From: a bacterium
Lineage (GTDB): Bacteria > Planctomycetota > J058 > JAJDCP01
Direction of reading: 5' to 3'
Assembly: GCA_030428695.1 (NCBI GenBank)
Contig: JAUIEM010000401.1
Location: 1-9,010, forward strand
Length of the DNA stretch: 9,010 nucleotides
Positions 1 through 5,236 of this stretch are shown piece by piece; positions within the stretch are counted from its first letter, which is position 1, and every line of letters begins with the position of its first letter. Under the pieces are notes generated by a model. That model saw only the letters and a list, made by a program, of their open reading frames with translations, had not been told where the DNA came from and did no database searches. The translations under genes were made by a program, and so were the position numbers.

Positions 1-1
1 C

Positions 2-1789
2 CTGCCGGAGCAGGAGATCCTCGTCCGCAACAGCGTCGGCCCGATCTACCAGGCCAAGCAGGCCCGGCTCTGGGAGATGCACGAGATCAGCCGCTGGCGC
101 GGCGTCACCCCGGCGGTGATCGATGAGCTCGCCGCCCTGCGCGGTCTCTCCGACAGCACCAAGGTGTACGACGTGCGGGTCCTCAGCGTGCAGCCGGACC
201 TGCCGCGTGCCCTGATCGACGTCGTGCGGACCAAGCTGGTCGCCGACGGCTCGGACGAGAGCTGGGAGACGCTGGCCCGCAAGCACTCCGACGACCGCAT
301 GGAGCTGCGCAGCGCGCTCAACGGCGGTGTCGTCGAAGGGGACTGGAGCGCCGCCTACGGCGAGGACTTCACCGAGAAGGTCAACGCGCTGCCGGTCGGA
401 GAGCTGTCCGCGCGTCTCGAGAGCCCGCGCGGCTACCACCTCGTCGAGGTGCTCGAGGTGACGTCGAATGCGCGCTACACCGTCCAGCACATCCTCTACA
501 ACTACACCGAGGACGGTGAGGAGGACTGGGGCGATGCGACCGACGAGGCGTCGCGCCGCGCCTTCGCCCTCGCCCAGGCCGAGTCCGCGATCGTGCGCCT
601 CGAGCGCGGTGAGGTCGAGTTCGCCGACCTGGTCGTGAGCGAGTCGGATGACCCCGGCGCCGCCACGAACGGCGGGGAATACTCCTGGCTCGCGCCGGGC
701 ACCGGCTTCCAGCAGGAGTTCGTGGCGACGGCCGAGACCCTCGAGGTCGGGCAGATCTCGGCGCCGGTCGAGGTCGTGTCCTGGTACAAGGGCTTCCACG
801 TGATCCGTCTGAAGGAGAAGGAAGAGGGGGCCGAGGAGAGCCGCAAGATCCGCCAGATCATGGTCGCGAAGGACTCGGCGGTCAGCGACCGTGACCCCGC
901 CGTGGTCTCCCGTGCGCACTCCGGCATGAGCGCGGACGCCGACACCATCGCTGCGCGGCTCGCCGAAGGCTACTCGTTGAAGGAGGTGGTCGCCGAGCTC
1001 GTCGCCGCGCAGCCGGGCCGCTACCAGTCGAATGACGCTCCGGCGCCGCAACGGCTCGCGCCCAACCAGACCCTGCGGCAGTTCTACTCCGACGCCGGCG
1101 AGGCCTTCCCGCTGTTGCCCACGGGCGCGCTCGCCATGCAGATCGGAGGCTTTACCCAGGAGCTCGACGCGCCGCGCGATCCGCACGGCTTCCTGCTGTG
1201 GCTCGATCGCCAGCTCGGCACCTTCCGGTTGCGGGAGGCGACCGCTCTCGAGAAGCGCATCTGGGCGCTCGAGAACGGGGAGATCTCCGAGGTCGCGGCG
1301 GTCGACGGGGGCCACGAGCTGTTGCTCACCGTCCAGCAGTCGGGCGTCGACCGCGACGAAGAGCTGCGCACCGTCTACCGCGCTTTCCTGGCGGGGCCGG
1401 CGAGCGCTCAGCGGGCCGAGAAGATGCGGGCGACGTTCCTGTCGACCATCGAGTCCGAGGAGGCGATCGAGGACAGCGACCGCGCGCTGTTCTTCATGCG
1501 CCTCGCCCGACGTGCCAGCGACGCGAAGAACGCCAGCGCCTGGGGTTGCATCGGGACCTTCCAGCGCCAGGGAACCGGTGAGTACTACGGCGAGAAGCTC
1601 GCGGAGCGTCTGCCGGTCACCGTGCCCTTCAAGCCGTTCCGGGTCGATGCCGACGGGGCGATCCACTTCGTCGAGCTGATCGAGACCGACACCGTCGACA
1701 CGCTCGATGCCAGGCTCGACCTCTACCAGGAGCTGCATCAGGCCCTCGGCACCCGTGATCCCGAGCTGCAGATCATGACGAGGCCGTGA
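2..1789 (+). CDS. Parvulin-type peptidyl-prolyl cis-trans isomerase family protein, 5'-partial
   Basis: The frame is open from base 2 with no start in sight, so the true start and any signal peptide lie left of the window; the first internal Met codon is at 77. The best match is a parvulin (PpiC/SurA/PrsA) rotamase domain at about 467-826. It begins with YTVQHILYNY, has a long Ala/Glu-rich helix, then FADLV, GGEYSWLAPGTGF, a VGQISAPV segment and a closing GFHVIRLKEK strand. A more diverged copy precedes it (about 164-460; WETLARKHSDD, GGVVEGDW, VGELSARLESPRGYHLVEV). Near the C-terminus (about 1537-1690) AWGCIGTFQRQG followed by IHFVELIE resembles the second half of another degenerate copy. 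Proteins of this family isomerise X-Pro bonds and chaperone proteins outside the cytoplasm. The lipoprotein gene starts 56 bases downstream, probably in the same transcript. Family assignment is good; substrate and catalytic competence are unknown. Confidence 0.8.
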   Translation: MPEQEILVRNSVGPIYQAKQARLWEMHEISRWRGVTPAVIDELAALRGLSDSTKVYDVRVLSVQPDLPRALIDVVRTKLVADGSDESWETLARKHSDDRMELRSALNGGVVEGDWSAAYGEDFTEKVNALPVGELSARLESPRGYHLVEVLEVTSNARYTVQHILYNYTEDGEEDWGDATDEASRRAFALAQAESAIVRLERGEVEFADLVVSESDDPGAATNGGEYSWLAPGTGFQQEFVATAETLEVGQISAPVEVVSWYKGFHVIRLKEKEEGAEESRKIRQIMVAKDSAVSDRDPAVVSRAHSGMSADADTIAARLAEGYSLKEVVAELVAAQPGRYQSNDAPAPQRLAPNQTLRQFYSDAGEAFPLLPTGALAMQIGGFTQELDAPRDPHGFLLWLDRQLGTFRLREATALEKRIWALENGEISEVAAVDGGHELLLTVQQSGVDRDEELRTVYRAFLAGPASAQRAEKMRATFLSTIESEEAIEDSDRALFFMRLARRASDAKNASAWGCIGTFQRQGTGEYYGEKLAERLPVTVPFKPFRVDADGAIHFVELIETDTVDTLDARLDLYQELHQALGTRDPELQIMTRP

Positions 1790-1845
1790 CAGAGTGGTCC
1801 TAGAACTACGGGATCATCGATCCTGCTTGACGCGAGGGAAGAGAG

Positions 1846-2259
1846 ATGACGCGCACGGGGATGTTCGTACTGGTCGGGCTTCTGCTCGGCCTCGTCGGTT
1901 GCGACACGGCCGTCAAGTCCGGTGATCAGGTGGTCGACGACGCGATCGTCTACCACGCGGACGGCACCTCGACGTGTCCGTTCTGCGGCGAGGAGATCGA
2001 CCTGACCGACGAGTTCTACCGGGTGCCGCTGTGCACGAACAAGGACTGCCAGGAAGAGGTCCGGCTCGTCGGTCGCGAGATCGTGTGCAGTGACTGCGGG
2101 GGCAGCGGCAGCTGCGCGATGTGCCTCGGCACGGGCGTCGGCGAGCACTACTCCAGCTGTCGCTGCACGGCGGACGGCGAAGCGGGCGAATGCCCGGTGT
2201 GTGACGGCACGGGCTTCATCCTGCTCGGCGACACGGTCCCCGAGCAGGACAAACGCTGA
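1846..2259 (+). CDS. Small lipoprotein with DnaJ-type CxxCxGxG zinc-finger domain
   Basis: This 137-residue protein starts with a short basic n-region, a hydrophobic stretch and a lipobox ending LVGC, with the lipidated Cys at residue 19 followed by Asp. In E. coli Asp at +2 retains a lipoprotein in the inner membrane; whether that rule holds here is unknown. The mature part has twelve further cysteines: C44-x2-C47 and C63-x4-C68 (a likely zinc ribbon), then three exact CxxCxGxG motifs at 81, 90 and 116, plus a reduced CRC at 105-107. This is the order of the DnaJ/Hsp40 cysteine-rich domain, where motifs 1+4 and 2+3 each bind zinc; motif 3 is degenerate here. There is no J domain. GAGGGA (1834-1839) lies six bases before the ATG. 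The gene follows the foldase by 56 bases and is closed by the terminator at 2294-2316. A role in envelope protein folding or thiol chemistry is inferred, not shown. Confidence 0.8.
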   Translation: MTRTGMFVLVGLLLGLVGCDTAVKSGDQVVDDAIVYHADGTSTCPFCGEEIDLTDEFYRVPLCTNKDCQEEVRLVGREIVCSDCGGSGSCAMCLGTGVGEHYSSCRCTADGEAGECPVCDGTGFILLGDTVPEQDKR

Positions 2260-2293
2260 CGCCGGCTCGCGTGCCCGCTCCCCGAAGCTGACG

Positions 2294-2321
2294 AGGGACC
2301 GCCCGGTGCGGTCCCTTTCCC
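2294..2321 (+). terminator. Rho-independent terminator after the lipoprotein gene
   Basis: A perfect 9-bp stem (2294-2302 with 2308-2316, AGGGACCGC/GCGGTCCCT) closes a five-base CCGGT loop and is followed by a short, imperfect pyrimidine tail (TTCCC). It lies 34 bases after the lipoprotein stop and upstream of the selenoprotein promoter candidate, separating the two transcription units. Confidence 0.75.
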
Positions 2322-2350
2322 ATCCCTGGTCTTTTCGGGTCTCCGCTGGC

Positions 2351-2359
2351 TGGTACAAT
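2351..2359 (+). promoter_or_regulatory. Extended -10 promoter candidate for the SelW-like gene
   Basis: TGGTACAAT matches an extended -10 (TGn plus TACAAT, five of six to TATAAT) in otherwise GC-rich DNA. It lies after the terminator and about 30 bases before the ATG at 2390. No convincing -35 box is visible at 16-18 bases upstream, which extended -10 promoters can tolerate. The gene therefore probably has its own promoter. Confidence 0.5.
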
Positions 2360-2389
2360 GCCCGGGGATTATCCTGAGGAGAGACCACG

Positions 2390-2614
2390 ATGAAGATCAG
2401 CATCACCTACTGCACGATGTGAAACTACCTTCCCAAGGCGTCCAGTCTGGCCGCCACCCTCCGCGACACCTTCTCCGTCGAGCCCGAGTTGATCAAGGGC
2501 GGCAACGGCATCTTCGACGTCGTCGTCGACGGCACCCGGGTCTTCAGCAAGCATGAGGTCGGGCGCTTCCCCGAGCACGACGAGGTGGTCGCGAGCATTC
2601 GCGAGCAGCGCTGA
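2390..2614 (+). CDS. SelW-like Rdx-family selenoprotein; in-frame UGA at codon 11 read as selenocysteine
   Basis: Starting at ATG 2390, with GAGGAGAG (2376-2383) six bases upstream, the frame runs 74 codons to a TGA at 2612 and is interrupted only by TGA at 2420-2422. Read as Sec (U), the N-terminus is MKISITYCTMUNYLPKA. This is a beta strand followed by the C8-x-x-U11 redox motif and a YxPxA helix start, typical of the Rdx thioredoxin-like family (SelW/SelT/SelH). The C-terminal part continues the family pattern: GIFDVVVDG, then FSKHEVGRFPEHDEV, the equivalent of the SK...GRFP segment. Length (74) is normal for bacterial SelW-like proteins. Family signatures lie on both sides of the TGA in one frame with uniformly GC-rich codon use, which argues against a random stop or a pseudogene. 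A SECIS-like hairpin follows. Members are thought to be thiol redox proteins; the target is unknown. A sequencing error turning a Cys codon into TGA is the main alternative. Confidence 0.88.
2420..2455 (+). promoter_or_regulatory. Candidate bacterial SECIS element (UGA plus downstream hairpin)
   Basis: Just after the in-frame UGA (2420-2422), bases 2437-2455 fold as GGCG-U-CC / loop AGUCU / GG-C-CGCC: four pairs, one U/C mismatch, two pairs and a five-base loop at 2444-2448. The loop begins 22 bases after the UGA, within the distance used by bacterial SelB-dependent SECIS elements. Its AGUCU resembles the AGGUCU loop of the E. coli fdhF SECIS, where the loop G and U contact SelB. The hairpin lies inside the coding sequence, as expected in bacteria. 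The fold was done by eye, without an energy calculation. Confidence 0.6.
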
Positions 2615-2625
2615 GCGGTCGGGAC

Positions 2626-2645
2626 CTCCGGCCGCATCGGCGGAG
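2626..2645 (+). terminator. Hairpin 11 bases after the SelW-like stop, possible terminator
   Basis: CTCCG (2626-2630) pairs with CGGAG (2641-2645) and CCG (2632-2634) with CGG (2638-2640) around a CAT loop, with G2631 bulged. There is no T-tract after it, so it may be a weak or factor-assisted terminator or a 3'-end stabiliser. Confidence 0.35.
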
Positions 2646-2658
2646 CGTAGAGTGTCGA

Positions 2659-2694
2659 GGACGGCCGTGGGGGCGACGACCGCTGCGGCCGTCC
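2659..2694. other. 9-bp inverted repeat / stem-loop
   Basis: GGACGGCCG (2659-2667) is perfectly complementary to CGGCCGTCC (2686-2694) with 18 bases between; inside, GCG/CGC (2673-2675, 2681-2683) can add a short inner stem. No T-tract follows on either strand. It could be a terminator-like structure, an operator or a small RNA fold; the function is unknown. Confidence 0.4.
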
Positions 2695-2816
2695 GCGCGC
2701 TCCGCCCCGACACCGGGCTCAGCTGACCCTGGAGCATGATCTCAGCGCGCCCGGGGGGCCCCGATGGAGTGTTCGTCGGGACCTCGTCCGCCGGCTGCCG
2801 CCCGGGCCGAAAATTC

Positions 2817-2939
2817 CCCCGGGAGGCGCCAGATTTCAGGGGATTCTGCTGTCGCTCATGCGCCCAGGCCGTTTTAATGCTAAGCTGCAACGACGGACCG
2901 ATGGAGCCGCGACCGCTGGCGAAGGCCCCGGGAGGCGCC
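2817..2939. repeat. Pair of 14-bp direct repeats upstream of the kinase gene
   Basis: CCCCGGGAGGCGCC occurs at 2817-2830 and again at 2926-2939, start to start 109 bases. In the second copy the sequence extends into a 14-base palindrome (GGGAGGCGCCTCCC, 2930-2943). The copies flank the promoter candidate at 2878-2886, so they could be regulator sites; chance in GC-rich DNA is not excluded. Confidence 0.4.
2878..2886 (+). promoter_or_regulatory. Weak extended -10 candidate for the kinase gene
   Basis: TGCTAAGCT fits the TGn-TANNNT pattern and sits at the end of an AT-richer island (TTTTAA, 2872-2877) in GC-rich DNA, about 118 bases before the kinase ATG. No good -35 is seen. It is a tentative call. 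Confidence 0.25.
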
Positions 2940-2955
2940 TCCCCTGCTCGGCTCC
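2903..2955 (+). other. Stem-loop in the presumed kinase mRNA leader
   Basis: GGAGCCG (2903-2909) pairs with CGGCTCC (2949-2955), enclosing the self-complementary GGGAGGCGCCTCCC (2930-2943). If transcription starts near 2893, this would be a structured 5' leader ending about 50 bases before the kinase start, which itself lacks a Shine-Dalgarno sequence. No known riboswitch is recognised. Confidence 0.35.
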
Positions 2956-3004
2956 GTGCAGGGTCCTCCCTGGCGGGATCTGACGTGCCCGTCGTCGGCG
3001 TCCA

Positions 3005-4909
3005 ATGGAGTCAGTTTTGCACTGCACAGCCTGCTCCCACAACAATCCGCGCGACGCACGCTACTGTCTGTCCTGCGGCAAGCCGCTCGGCGCGCCTTCG
3101 TCCAGGTCCCGTGGCAAGAAGCTGCGGCCCCCGTCGCGGCGCCGACCGGCGAACACGCGCGAAGGGACGAGGCGCAAGCTGCGACCACCACCGCAACGGG
3201 GCGGACCGCCTCGTCCGGGAGGGCCGCCCCGGTCCCACGGCACACCGCGGCCGCAGCCGCAGGAGCCGATGGACGAGCAGAAGACCGTGTGGGAGGCGGA
3301 CACGCCGGAGATGCCCGGGCGACCGGCCAGCTCGACCTCGCGGCTGGGTGGAAGCGGGCAGATGCCGCGTCCACGGACATCGACGCGGCGGCGCATCAAC
3401 CGTCCGCAACGTTCGCCGGGCAAGCTGACGCCGCCACCGATCACGCCGATGCAGGCCGAGGCGCCCCCGGCTGCGCCGGCTCCGGCCCCCGCCGCGCCGG
3501 ACAGCGATCTGATCCCCGCCGGCGCCGACCTCGACGCGGAGTTCGTCGGCAAGACCTTCTCCGGCTACAAGATCGAGAGCAAGCTCGGCGAGGGCGGGAT
3601 GGGCTCGGTGTTTCTCGCCACCCAGCTCAAGCTGCAGCGGAAGGTCGCGATCAAGATCCTCGCCCCGCTCCTGTCCAAGGACAAGAGCCTGATCGAGCGC
3701 TTCGTGCGCGAGGCCCGCAGTCTCGCCCGGATCGATCACGCCAACATCGTCCCCGTGTACGACATGTTCGATGCGGGCGGCATGTTCTGCATCGCGATGG
3801 GCTATGCGGGTGGGGGGACGGTCAAAGGTCTCCTGCGCAAGAAGCGCAAGCTCAGTGAGCGCACGGTCGCGAACATCCTGATGGAGTCGGCCCAGGGCCT
3901 GCATGCCGCCTTCCAGGAAGGGATCGTGCACCGCGACATCAAGCCCGACAACCTGCTCCTGACCGAGCGCGGGAAGGTCAAGATCGCGGACTTTGGCCTG
4001 GTCAAGGCGACCGAGGATCTCGACAACCTGACCCGCACCGGCGCGATGATGGGGACGCCCGCGTACATGTCGCCCGAGCAGTGGAAGGACAGCCGGCGCA
4101 CCGACCACCGCTCCGACCTGTACTCCCTCGGCTGCGCGGCGTACGAGCTGCTGACCGGAAAGCCGCCCTACGCCGGTCCGGCGACCGTCAACTTCATGAA
4201 GCAGCACGTGATGGAGAAGCCGGTCCCGATCAAGAACATCCGGCGCAGCATCTCCGGTCCGATGGCCGACATCGTGATGCGGCTGCTCGAGAAGGAGCCC
4301 GAGAAACGCTACCAGACCGGCGCTGAGCTCGCCGAGGCCCTGCGTCCGATCGCCAAGAGCGGCGACACCAGCCTGCCGCGCAACATGGCCAAGGCCGCCC
4401 CGGCCGACCACATCACCCGCATGCACTCGCCGATGCCGAAGACCGTGGTGTCGGGGGGGAACCGCACGCAGGTCGCGGGCGCACCGACGGACTGGGGTTC
4501 GGGCTCGTTCGATACGGCGGGCGGGGGGGCGACCTCGGCTCCTCCGCGGCGCAGGCGCAAGACCGACCTCACCGGTCCGCTGATGATCCTGCTGATCGGC
4601 GCGGCGGTGGCCGGGTACTTCTACCGCAACGAGCTGATCGCCTTCTTCCGCCCCCCGGACTGGCTGCAGAACAAGCAGAAGGCCGAGGGCCTGCAGCAGG
4701 ACTGGGTGATCATGCGGCAGCGCCTCAACGCGAGCGATGTCGTTCTGCCCCCGTCCGGACCGCAGGCCGACGTGCACTTCGGCAACGGGCAGGATCTTTA
4801 CCAACGCGAGGCCTTCGACGCCTGCGGGAGGGAGTTCGCCGAGGCGGCGAGGCTCTATGACCAGGCGTTGATCAAGGGGGCGAGGGCGCTCGCCGAACAC
4901 GGGCAATGA
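3005..4909 (+). CDS. Membrane-anchored Ser/Thr protein kinase with N-terminal zinc ribbon
   Basis: This 634-residue protein begins with a zinc ribbon (C7-x2-C10, C21-x2-C24) and a long Arg/Pro-rich, probably disordered linker (30-180). A complete Hanks-type kinase domain follows: glycine loop GEGGMG (195-200), Lys217 in VAIK, HRDIKPDN (309-316, catalytic Asp311), DFG (329-331), an activation loop with Thr343, Thr345 and Thr351, and SPE (356-358) in place of APE. All catalytic residues are present, so an active kinase is expected. A second low-complexity linker leads to one membrane segment (about 524-541, preceded by RRRRK, giving a cytoplasmic kinase) and a short outer domain of about 90 residues with no sensor fold I recognise. 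The start is constrained by a TGA at 2981 and by the ribbon at residue 7, but no Shine-Dalgarno is visible. It converges on the FHA-containing regulator at 5232-7640, a plausible phosphorylation partner. Confidence 0.92.
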   Translation: MESVLHCTACSHNNPRDARYCLSCGKPLGAPSSRSRGKKLRPPSRRRPANTREGTRRKLRPPPQRGGPPRPGGPPRSHGTPRPQPQEPMDEQKTVWEADTPEMPGRPASSTSRLGGSGQMPRPRTSTRRRINRPQRSPGKLTPPPITPMQAEAPPAAPAPAPAAPDSDLIPAGADLDAEFVGKTFSGYKIESKLGEGGMGSVFLATQLKLQRKVAIKILAPLLSKDKSLIERFVREARSLARIDHANIVPVYDMFDAGGMFCIAMGYAGGGTVKGLLRKKRKLSERTVANILMESAQGLHAAFQEGIVHRDIKPDNLLLTERGKVKIADFGLVKATEDLDNLTRTGAMMGTPAYMSPEQWKDSRRTDHRSDLYSLGCAAYELLTGKPPYAGPATVNFMKQHVMEKPVPIKNIRRSISGPMADIVMRLLEKEPEKRYQTGAELAEALRPIAKSGDTSLPRNMAKAAPADHITRMHSPMPKTVVSGGNRTQVAGAPTDWGSGSFDTAGGGATSAPPRRRRKTDLTGPLMILLIGAAVAGYFYRNELIAFFRPPDWLQNKQKAEGLQQDWVIMRQRLNASDVVLPPSGPQADVHFGNGQDLYQREAFDACGREFAEAARLYDQALIKGARALAEHGQ

Positions 4910-4932
4910 GCCCGCGCGCGGTCGAGGATCGC

Positions 4933-5236
4933 GCTCAGGGCCCCAGAAAGGAATCAGGGCCCGGAAAAGAACAAGTCAGGCATTCGGGCGCGCCTGCGGC
5001 GTAATTGTGGCACTTGCCTCTCTCCACCGCCACCAACCTCCGTGCCTCGGTCGGGCCGCTCGGCCGCTTCGCTGTGTGCCTCGCGGTGTCGGTGTTCGGC
5101 CGCTGCGGCCTCTGCTCCTCGTTCCTCGGTGCCGAGACCTCGCTGTTGGCGCAGGTATGCGTCGCTCGCCAAGCAACAGAATTCCTGCCGCCTCCGCACC
5201 CTCGGTGCTCGACTGATTCCTTTCCGGCCCCTCAGC
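4933..5236. repeat. Intergenic element bracketed by inverted copies of an 18-19 bp motif
   Basis: The gap between the convergent kinase and regulator genes (4910-5231) has a motif in three copies: TCAGGGCCCCAGAAAGGAA (4935-4953), TCAGGGCCCGGAAAAGAA directly adjacent (4954-4971), and an inverted copy at 5217-5235 (TTCCTTTCCGGCCCCTCAG) that runs into the regulator stop codon. The second and third copies match at 15 of 18 positions. The longest perfect inverted match is 12 bp (4946-4957 with 5213-5224). The interior is GC-rich with small hairpins (for example CTCG/CGAG within 5124-5138) and only low-complexity Arg/Glu-type open frames. The organisation resembles an extragenic palindromic repeat or a MITE-like non-autonomous element. 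No transposase gene is present, and target-site duplications were not identified. Confidence 0.5.

Larger units (their letters stand above)
2615..3004. other. 390-base non-coding region between the SelW-like gene and the kinase gene
   Basis: No convincing gene is seen here; the open frames that cross it are Arg/Pro/Ala-rich readings without family features. It contains, in order, a hairpin just after the selenoprotein stop (2626-2645), a longer stem-loop (2659-2694), a 14-bp direct repeat (2817-2830 and 2926-2939), a small AT-richer island with a possible -10 (2871-2886), and a stem-loop at 2903-2955 that would lie in the kinase mRNA leader. Confidence 0.6.

Noticed and set aside
1811..1823. 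Small hairpin GGATC-ATC-GATCC between the foldase and lipoprotein genes
   Set aside because: Only five pairs with no T-tract; too weak to call a terminator in this short gap.
2390..2614. Reading the SelW-like region as a pseudogene with a premature stop
   Set aside because: The only disruption is TGA, placed exactly at the redox position of CxxU, with a SECIS-like hairpin after it; random decay would not choose that codon.
2369..2890. 173-residue minus-strand open frame over the SelW-like gene
   Set aside because: Its translation has no recognisable family, while the plus strand shows Rdx motifs on both sides of the UGA; it is a shadow of GC-rich codons.
2736..3428. 230-residue plus-strand open frame upstream of and overlapping the kinase gene
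   Set aside because: Arg/Gly/Pro-rich translation without motifs, overlapping the well-supported zinc-ribbon start of the kinase in another frame.
3011..4906. 631-residue minus-strand open frame antisense to the kinase
   Set aside because: Long shadow frame caused by high GC at third positions; the plus strand has complete kinase motifs.
4954..5199. 81-residue minus-strand open frame in the kinase/regulator gap, and overlapping plus-strand frames (5005-5298)
   Set aside because: Arg/Glu/Ala-rich low complexity, no ribosome site, no family features, and it lies within the repeat-bounded element; treated as non-coding.
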